Shown here: positions 45,028-54,499 of the stretch, in pieces | Numbering within the stretch: position 1 is the stretch's first letter | Layout of the letters: every line of letters begins with the position of its first letter | Assembly: GCA_004193595.1 (NCBI GenBank) | Contig: RPGQ01000005.1 | Span: forward strand, 66,021 to 130,020 | Length of the DNA: 64,000 nt | Origin: Desulfobacteraceae bacterium Eth-SRB2 | GTDB lineage: Bacteria; Desulfobacterota; Desulfobacteria; Desulfobacterales; UBA11574 | Direction of reading: 5' to 3' | Notes under the pieces: generated by a model | Database searches by the model: none | Seen by the model: only the letters and a program-made list of their open reading frames with translations | Told to the model about the DNA's origin: nothing | Translations under genes and position numbers: made by a program

Positions 45028-45165
45028 CAATCTACCTCAACTTTCTTTAAAATGAAGATTTGTCAAAAAGGATTTACGCATAAAAACACCATTACCAGAT
45101 ATTTGAATCCATAAGCAGCCCTAAACAAATTGCAGCAAAATACTTGAATTTTCTATTTACTAAAA

Positions 45166-46583
45166 TTATGAATTTTTGTTTTTCTTTATCCGTTCAAACA
45201 CCTTTACAGCATCAAAGTAATACCGCACTCTGAATTCTACCCGATAATCGTTTTTCTTTTCACCATATTCAGTGTCAGGATCCTCCCCAATAAAGCCCGC
45301 CTTCAACCGTAGCTCCAGATTTGTAATGCCCGTATATAAGAATTCCGGGGAAAGTGAATAACTTTTATCATTAAGGTTGTATATCCAGGTAATTGATGGC
45401 GTAAAATAAAGAATATCAAAGGGTTCTTTCTGGCTGATACGCAGGTATAGGTAATCCCTCATTGGATTACGCCTACCATAACTTTTCTCAGCAAAAGATG
45501 AGGCCCTTCTTAAATGGCTATCATCACCTGAATCGAAAAACACATCATAACCCTTATCAACGAAGGCAAAAAAGTCGTTCATCTCACTAGTGGTGAACCC
45601 TGTTTCGTTTCGATAGTACTCGCAAATAAATGTCGTGTCGAATGGCGTAAGATATCTGATACCCCCAAGGTAGCTGTTGGCATCAAAGGTTTCTTCAAAC
45701 AAATTCCCATTGCTGTCGATAAATTTCTTCTCAAAGCTATTTATAAAAGCAAATTCACCATGTATCTCGAAATTCGTGGTAATAGTTCGTGAAAAATCGA
45801 CGCCAAGTCTTGACGTTTTACTGCCCTCTGTCAGAAACATAAAATCGATGTCAGTGTCATAGAAAAGCAGATATAATTTGCCTGCGAAGTTTACATGGTT
45901 TATTTCCCCAAAATCATCGTTAATATCCTCATGAACAGGGATCAAAACAGCTGTAATTGTTACAGTTTGCAAAGGCCCATTAAAACTTTTTATATAATCC
46001 GCCGATGCCACGATAAATCCTTCACGAGGAAGGTTAGGGTCCTCGGGATTTTTAGGTCTTTGCAGAAAGCCCACAGGGTTCCAGGCATATCCCTTGCCCC
46101 AGTTAAACGTTTTTTTACCAAGATCAACGGTAAAAAATGGGGAAGGCTTCAAAGACATATACCCTTCAAAAATTTTTGCCTCAGCATCTGATTCAATTTC
46201 AGACTCTACAGCGTCAATATTTGTCCTCAGGAAAAAGCCTCCAATCCCTTTTTCATAACTTACATCCAATAAGAGCTCGAAATTATATTCATCTAACCTG
46301 CTTCTATTTGAACGATCATAAAAGTCAAGGTTATAGAAGCCGCATCATTATCCAACCAATAAGAAGTGGGCAGGAATTCTACATATCCACTAATACTGTA
46401 TGGCTTTTTTTCTATTTCTTTCTCTATTTCTGATAAGTCAAAGGAATACTCTTCCTGGGCGAGTATAAACTGAGGGAAAAGAACAAAAAAGGACAGTAAT
46501 ATCTTAAGTAATTTCCTTTTTCCGACAACCCATTTACCGTAGCGACTCCAGCTTGGGCATGAATGTGAGCGTAAATACTTCAT
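45166..46583 (-). pseudogene. Outer-membrane beta-barrel protein, frameshifted
   Basis: The N-terminal part (46583-46293) has a signal peptide (LLKILLSFFVLFPQFILAQ) and SISGYVEFLPTSYWLDNDAA. Near 46340 the frame changes; the other frame continues as YNLDFYDRSNRSRLDEYNFE and then the 367-codon frame ending at 45166, with many alternating amphipathic strands (RLGVDFSRTITTNFEIHGEF; VRYYFDA). One missing base would join both halves into an about 470-aa barrel. The true start is unclear. It follows a LolA-like gene, suggesting export of a lipid or lipoprotein. No named family recognised. Confidence 0.65.
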
Positions 46584-47271
46584 CTTTAAGATCCATCGCC
46601 TTTACCTTTGCAAAGATCATGATCGACTTGTATCCTTTGTGAAGGGGGCTGTCGGTTTCAATGACAGAAGGGCGCACAACGCCGCCACCAAAGGCTTTGA
46701 TTTCCTTAAAATGCAGGGTCTTGAGAAGCATCCCGGATGAGACATAACATTCTATTTTGGTAGGGAGCAATTTCTTGTGATCGGCCCACATTTTAACCCT
46801 ATCGTAAGCAACAGTCTTTGTTTTTGCTTTCAGGTGAAGGAGGTGGCGTCCTTCTTCTTTTTCCACCTTTTCACAGTGATATTCCGCACTGTAGTCAAGC
46901 CTCATGATGTCCGCATTGTTGAATATGCCTCCAGTTACGGACTGCATGCTTGTTATGCGGATCGGTCTGCCTACATTCGGAATATAAAGCCACATATTCT
47001 CTCCAATCCGAAGGGTTGATCGGCCCTTTTCGCTGGCAGGAGATAAATAAAGGGACGCAATCTTGTCCTTTCCCTTTTTAACGGAATACATAATGTACTC
47101 TTTTTTCGATCCGTCAGGTTCAACATTGATCAGTTTGCGGTACATCTCAAAGCTTTCGGGGTTTAGATTCCTGTCTACTTTTTCCAGTAGCTCATTGCCG
47201 TCAATAGCTAAGGCCGGGGAAACAATGGCCACAAAAAACATGACGGCTCCAATAAAGAATCCCCTTTTCAT
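46534..47271 (-). CDS. LolA-like outer-membrane lipoprotein-sorting protein
   Basis: 245 aa with a signal peptide (GFFIGAVMFFVAIVSPALA) and the single-sheet, LolA/LppX-like fold of COG2834 proteins (GENMWLYIPNVGRPIRITSM; RLDYSAEYHCEKVEKEEGRH). Such proteins carry hydrophobic cargo across the periplasm, often beside a MacB/LolC-type ABC transporter and an outer-membrane barrel, as here. Its transporter partner upstream is in pieces, so it may be an orphan. Intact frame; its 3' end overlaps the barrel frame. Confidence 0.85.
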   Translation of the reverse strand: MKRGFFIGAVMFFVAIVSPALAIDGNELLEKVDRNLNPESFEMYRKLINVEPDGSKKEYIMYSVKKGKDKIASLYLSPASEKGRSTLRIGENMWLYIPNVGRPIRITSMQSVTGGIFNNADIMRLDYSAEYHCEKVEKEEGRHLLHLKAKTKTVAYDRVKMWADHKKLLPTKIECYVSSGMLLKTLHFKEIKAFGGGVVRPSVIETDSPLHKGYKSIMIFAKVKAMDLKDEVFTLTFMPKLESLR

Positions 47272-47294
47272 AAGTCACCTCATTAAGTGATATT

Positions 47295-47678
47295 TTATCT
47301 TAAAAGTTTTTCAACAGCCTTTTTCACGATGCCTGTTGCCTCATGACGCTTTATCCCTTTTGCTTTCAAAGCTTTCGCCATCTTATAACCGAAAGCACCA
47401 GCAACCACTACGGTAACATTTTTTTCGGCAAGAAGGTCTGCCACTTTTGGCCCAGCCCCCCTTGTGTCATTACAAAACGGATTGGAAATAATCTCCAGAA
47501 GTTTTCCACTCTTGTCAAAGACCAAATAATACGGAGCACGTGCTGCCTTATCGCTTATTTGGCTGCTTTCCGTTTTATCAAATGTTGCCACGGCACTTAT
47601 TTGTGCCTGATGGGGTTGTGCAAAAACAGCAGCATTAAAAAATAGGAATAAAACAACCCCTATAATTAAATTTCTCAT
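47295..47678 (-). CDS. Secreted NifX-like (FeMo-cofactor family) protein
   Basis: 127 aa. A signal peptide (LIIGVVLFLFFNAAVFA) precedes a NifX/MTH1175-type domain: ISAVATFDKTESSQISDKAA, YYLVFDKSGKLLEII, NPFCNDTRGAGPKVADLLAE and VTVVVAGAFGYKMAKALKAKG. Family members are cytoplasmic, so a periplasmic form is unusual. It sits between the ABC-transporter remnant and the LolA-like gene. A metal- or cluster-binding role is inferred from the fold. Confidence 0.85.
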   Translation of the reverse strand: MRNLIIGVVLFLFFNAAVFAQPHQAQISAVATFDKTESSQISDKAARAPYYLVFDKSGKLLEIISNPFCNDTRGAGPKVADLLAEKNVTVVVAGAFGYKMAKALKAKGIKRHEATGIVKKAVEKLLR

Positions 47679-47710
47679 TTTTTCCTCCAGATTATGAGGT
47701 AGTCCTCCTT

Positions 47711-50209
47711 TTATACATGCCGGAGGGCGGTTATCGGGTCCATTCTTGCGGCCTTAAATGCCGGCTGCAGGCTGGCGGCTCCGGCGATGCCGATAACAAT
47801 CAACATAATGGTATTTGAGAAAAGTTTTGGGGTGAATTTACTCTACTTCACCGCTAACTTATTATAGAAACCAAAAGAGTGAAAGCACCTCATTTTTCCA
47901 AATCTTGGAAATTGAAGCGCGCCTATTTACACTTTATTCTTGGTAGATCAAAAGTTGGAAAATATTGAAGATGAATTTCTTTCTCCTTAATTTTTAACAT
48001 AATTTTTCCAGTAGGTTGTAATCACGGAGAATAAGACGGCGGAATCGTAAAACGGTTAAGCGATAAGCTTTCCTGTCAAAAGTTTTCATTGCCTTGCTTA
48101 TTGTGATGGCCTGGCCCCATCTTGTATAAGGATAATGTGTTTCCTGGTTTTGACAGCACCTCAGTCAAAAAGCCTCGTACGATTCAGAATTCAAACGACG
48201 CTTTGTCGTAATGCGCCACAAAAAACGGCCAGAAAAATGAAAGATCGATTAAACCAAACGCCTTTATAAGCCCCTTTACAGTTCGGATGTTTGAACAACT
48301 GGTTGATGACCTTTTAGCCCAAGTATAGGATAAAGAGCCCCATTGAGGAAAGTGCTTCATCGCTGGAAATAAAAAATATAAGGCATTTTTTCTTCCAGCA
48401 AGTTTATGATCTCCGGGCCATTTTTCTTCTAACCACTTTTGCGTTTCTCAGGATCTTTATGATCAGCGACAAACTTAGCCTTCTGATATGAAAAGCCCAT
48501 ATTTTTAAGGAGCTGGGAAATGTAATGTACGGAATATTGGACTCCAAATCTTTCATAAATGAGATGCTGTATCATTGGGCTACGCCAGCAAGCACCGGGG
48601 AAACCGGCCTTGCTAGGCCCTTCTGTGATAATTTTATCAAGCTCTTTTTTTTGGGACTTCGTCAATTTAGAAGGTTTCCCCGAAGGTTTTTTGGCCTTAA
48701 GCCCTTGAACTCCTTTTAATAGGAACGCGTTGAGCCATAAAGCGAATTGATTTCTTCACAGATATTCAGAAGGGTGGTTGCAATCACTGGATAAAGGACT
48801 CTCAATCGCCGATAGCCAATATAGCCATAATTCGTTTTGGCCATGTACGCAGATTCCCGCTTTTTTGGGACTGCGAAGCAGCAAAAGGCTTCTCCGTGTT
48901 GAGTTTGTCAAGTGATTCGAACATCAGTTACCTCCGTTGAACGCAGTTTTAACCATCTTCAGCCACATTTTATAAACGTTTTGCACAGAAAAAATAGGCT
49001 TTACCCCAAAAATGAAATCTTAAAGGTCTATAATGACATCCTCCGCTCCGATGGTCGGGGCCAACACCAGGTTGGATTGCCTTCCGAAGTCAAAGGTGAA
49101 TTTGGCGGCGTTTATGGCGGCGATGATGCTGATCAGACTGATAACTGTTCCGACGGCTGTTCCGAGCACACCAGGCAAGAAGCCTTCGGTTACGAACCAA
49201 GGGCCATAATTTTTACCCGGTAACGTGCCAATGGCGGCAGTGGTGCCGATTTTACGTTGATTCGCTCGTACACAGCCATGATCATCACATTCATGATGCT
49301 TACCAGCACGATTACTTTAAGCATGATTTTAATGAAAGGTCATCAAGGTCGATCATTTGGGCGATATTATAAAATGGAGCAGTTTCTCCCAAATTTATGC
49401 ACTTCAAATACCGGGTTACTTGCCTTCGTTATTTGGTGAAGGAGGCAAGATCGTCCTTGGGCGGCTGGAAAAATCCGGGAGAGATTGTCCTTGTTTTCAG
49501 ACGGACCGCTATCTCATAATTTCTAGCACCATTGATGCGCGCTTAACTCTTTGGCATCATCAAGTGGGCGTCACCCCATCTCGACCCCCAGGACCGGAGA
49601 TGCGGCTTCAAGAACACCGCTCACCACACGAAAGTTTTCCGTTGACCGATCCGTCCTTATTATTATTGGCCACCAGCACCACATTGTCACCCTTTTATTT
49701 TTCATGCCCTTGGCAATCAGTTCGGGAATGAGAATTTCGCCTTTTGCAGCAGAACATCTTTCTTTTCCCCTTCAATGTTCGCTCGGAAAGCAAAGGTACC
49801 GTCTTGACCTCCTGCTCGGGGATGACCAGCCGCATTTGAGCCTGATGATGTTGGTGGTTTCAGTAAAATTGCTGAACGCTGGCCCCAAGCTTGATAACAT
49901 GGAGTAGGATTAACGGCATCAGACCGCTTAAAATCTCTCTTTTACCTTTGCCACCTGGCGCTGGTCCAGATTGCGATTGAGCGGCAGGTTACGTCAATGG
50001 ATGCCAGATAACGCTTTGCGGTGGATCTGTAAAATGGCCAATCATGGAGTCCGTGATCTGGCCGCCCATCATATTCTTAAAGAGCCGGTTGTCGAAAATA
50101 AAAGTAGAACCGCCACCACACCAGGTGATCAGCGCTGATGTCAGTATTGTCCGCCGCTGATACCGGCGAAGAAGGAGTTGCGGGCGGCAATTTTAATAAC
50201 ATTAAGCAT
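47711..50209 (-). pseudogene. LolC/MacB-type ABC permease, decayed and interrupted
   Basis: Pieces in order on the minus strand: start MLNVIKIAARNSFFAGISGG (50209), a frameshifted middle, membrane/loop parts IMNVMIMAVYERI, AIGTLPGK, TEGFLPGVLGTAVGTVISL, FTFDFGRQSNLVLAPTIGAE (about 49350-49030), and, beyond an IS630 relic, the FtsX-type C-terminus SLQPAFKAARMDPITALRHV (47830-47711). Many frame changes and stops. Partner of the ATPase remnant just upstream. Non-functional. Confidence 0.7.
47860..48930 (-). mobile_element. IS630-family transposase relic
   Basis: The clearest frame (48665-48429) reads KKELDKIITEGPSKAGFPGA ... RFGVQYSVHYISQLLKNMGF, the helix-turn-helix/linker of IS630-type transposases; residues upstream in the same frame include FALWLNAFLLKGVQGLKAKK. 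Frame-shifted C-terminal DDE parts follow: KPGKHIILIQDGARPSQ (about 48130), PPSYSP (about 48045) and KEIHLQYFPTF (about 47980). Multiple stops: a dead copy inserted in the ABC permease gene. No clear terminal repeats were found. Confidence 0.7.
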
Positions 50210-50210
50210 G

Positions 50211-50908
50211 AGTCCCTCCATTGCCGTTTTGCCTTTGCAAAAGCTTACCAGCGTCTTCAAGGGTAAAATTATTTCCGCGCTCTGCATCACCTTAGGGTCG
50301 TGGGTGGAAAAATAAAGGTGTGGTGTCAAATTCATCGCGCATTTTTTCATCAGATTGATAATTCAGGAACGCCGTTTTCCCATCAAAAGGTTTGCGGTGG
50401 GCTCATCTGCCAACACCAGTTTGGCATTGGTCCTGGAGCCGGGCAATGGCTACCCCTCTGCTTTTGACCGCCCGATATCTGACTTGGATACTTGTCACCT
50501 GATCCCCATGCCAACGGCATCAAACGAACTGTTTACCCGTTTTTTCGTTTTCGTGCGAGATTCGGTTTTGCACCATGGTAACGGATATTCCGTTTTCAAA
50601 GACCGTCAAAACCAGATTAAGTTAAAAGTCTTGGAACACACGAAACCGATGTGTTCGCCTCCTGAAACCAGCGCAGCCTGTTTACAATCATATTGGCAAT
50701 ATCCTGGCCCGCAACCTGTAAATAGCCCATAGTCGGTGGATCAAGACAGCCGATCATGTTGAGCAACGTGCTTTTACCGCTGCCGGAGGGTCCGACAAAT
50801 GAAACAAAAGATGCCGGCTCAATGGTGAAGTTCACACCGCGAATGGCCTTAATTGAAATTTCACCGATCCGGTAAGTTTTCTAAATTGTCTGCAGTCACT
50901 AATGACAT
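50211..50908 (-). pseudogene. LolD/MacB-type ABC ATPase, frameshifted
   Basis: Starts MSLVTADNLE (50908). All parts of a normal ATPase are present but in different frames: Walker A VGPSGSGKSTLLNMIGCLD, the signature region DKYPSQISGGQKQR, Walker B KLVLADEPTANL (about 50430-50395) and H-loop STHDPKVMQSAEII (about 50310). Several small indels separate them. It would have powered the permease that follows (47711-50209). Confidence 0.8.
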
Positions 50909-51024
50909 GATCTTTTTACACTTCTTATGTTTGTCTGATCCTCAAGCTTATTTGATATGTCTCTTTAGTTTTTGCGCCAGCCCCTATTAAGGGACAATCC
51001 AGATGGCGGCATTTGATATGTTAT

Positions 51025-51915
51025 TCAATACATAGTTTGTAACGCTTCCCGTAAAAAACGCTTGTTAATACCGCTGCGTCCCATCACGACCGTATCAAAG
51101 TTCCCGGTTTGTACTTCATCCACGATGGGGGCACCTATGCTTAAGGGCTGTGTAACCGTTTTGATTTCTATCTGATCTTCCTTTATTCCGAATTCTTTTA
51201 ATTTTTTTAGGGCCAAGGCATAAAAGTTGTCGATGCAGTTTTGATTTCCTTTTATGATCAGGTCTTCAAAAGCATCCGCTTCTTTTATTTCAAAATCAAT
51301 CTCACAGAAATTTTTGAGTTTGGGTGTAACATGTAAAAAGGTCAGGTTAAGGTCGGAATTATCGCTGACAATAAAAGCCAAATGATTAATGGCGCGCAGA
51401 CTATATTCCAATCCATCAATAGGCACCAGGATTTTAGCGGGCGTCACATTGCCATCAATCATCCAAACGGGAGTAACTTTAGAATTTTGCACAATGTTGG
51501 ATGAAACGCTCCCCATAAAAAATTCTATTAGGCCTGAAATCCCTCGTCTTCCCAGAACAAGTGCATCGTATCTTCCCTTAAGTGCGTATTCAATAATATC
51601 CTTTGCTATACCAAGGTTTTTCGGTTGAGTGACGATTTGTATTTGGCTTTCCTCGATGCCAGTTTGGACCATTTGCGACTTATATTGCTCGAGCAGCTGG
51701 CGAGATGCTTCTATATTTTTTGCTTTGATCTGGTTTAATTGGTTGCGGAATTTAAAGTCTGTTCTGGCTTCATCCTCGAGGTACTGGGAAAGCGTCGGTT
51801 GTACGTGAAAAAGAACATAACTCATATTTTTTACCCAAACCGAAATGCGCGCAGCGTAACGTACGGCATTTTTAGAATGCAACGAATTGTCAACTGCTAT
51901 CATTATTTTTTTCAT
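51025..51915 (-). CDS. Tandem universal stress protein (two Usp domains)
   Basis: About 296 aa from the Met beginning KKIMIAVDNSLHSKNAVRY. Domain 1 has GRRGISGLIEFFMGSVSSNI (ATP-binding signature), domain 2 (from PAKILVPIDGLEYSLRAINH) has a shorter GRSGINKRFLREALQ ending, so nucleotide binding by domain 2 is less sure. Upstream of it on the same strand lie the permease pair and CBS gene. GGAAGG-type ribosome sites precede the start. Confidence 0.92.
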   Translation of the reverse strand: MKKIMIAVDNSLHSKNAVRYAARISVWVKNMSYVLFHVQPTLSQYLEDEARTDFKFRNQLNQIKAKNIEASRQLLEQYKSQMVQTGIEESQIQIVTQPKNLGIAKDIIEYALKGRYDALVLGRRGISGLIEFFMGSVSSNIVQNSKVTPVWMIDGNVTPAKILVPIDGLEYSLRAINHLAFIVSDNSDLNLTFLHVTPKLKNFCEIDFEIKEADAFEDLIIKGNQNCIDNFYALALKKLKEFGIKEDQIEIKTVTQPLSIGAPIVDEVQTGNFDTVVMGRSGINKRFLREALQTMY

Positions 51916-52111
51916 GAGCACCTTCCTCCTTGAGTGTCCAGAATTAATAGTTCTGATAATTACTTTAAGTTTAACCTGTTGTTCAGAACATGCAACACCC
52001 CAAAAAACTTTCTATGTCTATGGGCAAGAACCATACCCATATAGTATTTTGCAAAAGTAGTGTTATTTATAAATAAATATGATAAAAAATGTATTATCTT
52101 TAATTAGAATT

Positions 52112-52612
52112 TTACTTTTCAATCCTTTGAATAATCCAGCCCTGAACAATAGAGGCGACAACAATATAACAAGTGAATATTAGAACAAATCGTGTTCCAA
52201 AGTAATATATCATTAAAGGCAACAGCGGAATTTTTATAGCCCTGTTATACAGAAACGCTGCAATCAAACCGCTCTTCATACCTTGATTCCGAAGATCCCG
52301 CAATAAAGGATACCAAGCATAAACAGGGCCATGACTCAGCATACCTGTAAATATGGCTAAAAACCACCCTTTAATTCCAGAGCCTTTCCCGACATACTTT
52401 GATACAGTCCTGGGATTAACAAAATAATTTATGATGCCCATAAGAAGTATAATAAGTAATAAGGATGGAAAGATCTTAATAAGCACAACCGCACTTATTT
52501 TTATAGATTTCTCTATGTTTTCGGGGTGGGAAAAAAACAGTAGAAAATAGATAAAAACCACAGTCCCTAAAAAATATATTCCATTATATTTGGCTCCATT
52601 TCTTTTTTTCAC
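52112..52612 (-). CDS. Permease half-protein, ArsP/DUF318-like (second gene)
   Basis: 166 aa with four or five membrane helices. IFTGMLSHGPVYAWYPLLRD and GLIAAFLYNRAIKIPLLPLM carry the permease-like Gly-Pro motifs of the ArsP_1/DUF318 family. Half the usual about 320-aa length; its neighbour 52639-53088 encodes the other half, separated by 26 bp. The two probably form one transporter as separate polypeptides. Substrate unknown. Confidence 0.75.
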   Translation of the reverse strand: MKKRNGAKYNGIYFLGTVVFIYFLLFFSHPENIEKSIKISAVVLIKIFPSLLLIILLMGIINYFVNPRTVSKYVGKGSGIKGWFLAIFTGMLSHGPVYAWYPLLRDLRNQGMKSGLIAAFLYNRAIKIPLLPLMIYYFGTRFVLIFTCYIVVASIVQGWIIQRIEK

Positions 52613-52638
52613 CGAATTTTTTCTATCTCCATTTCATA

Positions 52639-53088
52639 TCACTGAATTATCCCCAATGTCTTAACGGTTGCTATTGAAACCAGGATAGCTAAAATATAGC
52701 CTAAAATATTTCTGACACATGCAAAGCGTCTCCCCAGAAGGGTTGCTTCAGCCGGAAATTGAATGATACCGACCGTAACCCATGCCACGAGAAATGATGT
52801 TATTGCAATGAGACTGATATTTTCTCTTACCAGTTCTCCTCCTATAATGTAGCTGTTAACAGCATTACCGGCAAAGATACTGCCAATTAATGCACCAATT
52901 ACAGTGTCTCGCAGCAGTTCTCCCGTAAATACGGAAGAAAGCATCTGTACTGATACAAATGCTCGGAAAAGTCCCAAAACTAAAATTACACCCAGTATAA
53001 TAGGCAATGATGTTCCGAAACTTTTAAAGGCTTTAAAGAAAGGAGAGACGATATTTTTCTTGTCATCGTTCTGTTTTCTGTTCGTCAT
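52639..53088 (-). CDS. Permease half-protein, ArsP/DUF318-like (first gene)
   Basis: 149 aa, four membrane helices: a first helix SLPIILGVILVLGLFRAFV, the motif GALIGSIFAGNAVNSYIIGG, and TSFLVAWVTVGIIQFPAEAT. The pattern matches the N-terminal half of ArsP_1/DUF318-type permeases, which are normally one chain. ATG with AAGGA upstream. Its stop is 26 bp from the start of the second gene, consistent with an old gene split rather than a fresh frameshift, since both have own starts. Confidence 0.75.
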   Translation of the reverse strand: MTNRKQNDDKKNIVSPFFKAFKSFGTSLPIILGVILVLGLFRAFVSVQMLSSVFTGELLRDTVIGALIGSIFAGNAVNSYIIGGELVRENISLIAITSFLVAWVTVGIIQFPAEATLLGRRFACVRNILGYILAILVSIATVKTLGIIQ

Positions 53089-53293
53089 GGATCCTTCCTT
53101 ATGGGCTACTCGCGGGGAAATTGATAGAAATTTATCATTGCCTTCTGAAATTGATCTTCGTGCATGGCCATTTTCCCTTCACCTCTTTTTCTGATAAAAA
53201 TCCAATTCCAGCGGGCTCTATCACATATTGAGATATTACATATTGCCAGGAAAAATTAGTTTAATTTAGGACATCCCATTATTTCTCTCCATT

Positions 53294-53860
53294 TCACAGC
53301 GATTGGTCAAATTCACAGGCCTTGGTCTTCTGATAAATTTCACTGAACATATCCTTTAGCCTCAGGATCCCCACAATCTCTTTGTCACGTGTAACAAGCA
53401 AAGAATGATGATGCCCCATGATTAGTTGGTGTATGGCTTCATCCAGGGAGGCGTCTTGTTCTACGAATTCCCCCTCGGTCGGGGTGTACATGAAATCTTT
53501 GATTTTTGTCCGTACTGATTTTCTGCAAATCTCGCCTAAAGGCCTTTGCCAGAAACCGTATTGTTCTATGAGCGATTTGATAAATTTAGCACTAAAACCG
53601 CTGTGCGATGCATATCTGAGGTCTCCAATTTTTTTATATCCATGTTCTAAACCCCTGAGCACATCCAACTGGCTGATTTCCCCTGTAATTTCTTGATTCC
53701 CATTATATACTAAAATAGATTTGTGCCAGTTATGGGTTTGATCAAATTCCTCCTGACCTTTTTCCAGGGCTAAGATAGCCTCGTAAAGGGTGGCCTCTTC
53801 CGAAATCGTGGTATATTCGGAAAGCGGAATCATGATGTCTTTTACAGTTTTTGTTTTCAT
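53294..53860 (-). CDS. CBS-domain protein
   Basis: 188 aa from ATG 53860 (GGGAGG upstream). Two CBS motifs: [20 protein letters not shown] with [20 protein letters not shown] (about 1-75), and [20 protein letters not shown] with [19 protein letters not shown] (about 115-175), plus an intervening helical segment. The open frame continues 31 codons upstream into a clpB fragment that is not part of the protein. Probable adenylate-sensing regulator; partner unknown. Confidence 0.85.
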   Translation of the reverse strand: MKTKTVKDIMIPLSEYTTISEEATLYEAILALEKGQEEFDQTHNWHKSILVYNGNQEITGEISQLDVLRGLEHGYKKIGDLRYASHSGFSAKFIKSLIEQYGFWQRPLGEICRKSVRTKIKDFMYTPTEGEFVEQDASLDEAIHQLIMGHHHSLLVTRDKEIVGILRLKDMFSEIYQKTKACEFDQSL

Positions 53861-53867
53861 TATCGTC

Positions 53868-54016
53868 CTCCCAAAAATTGCCTGTTCACTATCAAAGATA
53901 AATTCTGCCAGGGCCTTGGCCATTTCGGTCTTGCCGACACCGATAGGCCCCATAAAGATAAAGGATCCAATGGGTCGATTCGGATCTTGCAGACCGGATC
54001 GTGCGCGGCAGACTGC
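53868..54016 (-). pseudogene. clpB: ClpB second-AAA fragment
   Basis: About 48 codons in frame on the minus strand: [40 protein letters not shown] and FDSEQA are the start of ClpB nucleotide-binding domain 2 (Walker A GPIGVGKT). The rest of the protein is gone; it ends at the ribosome site of the CBS gene. Fragment left by a rearrangement. Confidence 0.75.
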
Positions 54017-54216
54017 ATTTAAAACTACAGATACTGCCTCATTTTATCCAATCACCCTTCACCCGCTATGCGGATAATAAGTGATTTAACCGTGTTGCTT
54101 TTCTATATGCATGAATCATACCACCAAGTCATGATCTATATATATTTTAAATTCATATGGTTAGTATCATTACCACCTGCGGTTAATTCTCTTGGGCAAT
54201 CAAATTTAGAAAAATT

Positions 54217-54441
54217 GCGAAATTTCTTTTCGCAAAATTTCGAAATCAAAAGGACTAACACGGATAATATCAATAGAAATATATTTTTTCCTAGGCCCTA
54301 ATGTTTTTGGTATCAGCGAGCTGGAAATTCTTGTAGGCTCACGGCCAACAAAAGAGGGTAGCGAAGGAGGCAAAAGCATAAGACACAAGGATTACTTCAT
54401 TGTTATATCCATATCCTGTTTTCGTATGGCACATTTAATGC
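54217..54441 (+). promoter_or_regulatory. Sigma-54 promoter 4 with paired upstream activator motifs
   Basis: GCGAAATTTCTTTTCG (54217-54232) and TCGAAATC (54240 onward) keep the 23-bp start spacing, though the second copy is degenerate after CGAAAT. The first also forms a perfect dyad TTGCGAAA-N5-TTTCGCAA (54215-54235). TGGCACATTTAATGC (54427-54441) has GG/GC in register. The motifs are about 200 bp from the start site, farther than in the other three. Confidence 0.7.
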
Positions 54442-54499
54442 ACAGTTCAGAAAGAGAAGTCACAATGGTTATTTAATAATTATATGTAGGAGGTGTGTT

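Noticed and set aside
44592..45050. 152-codon plus-strand frame
   Set aside because: The opposite strand encodes recognisable glycosyltransferase ends, so this is the shadow.
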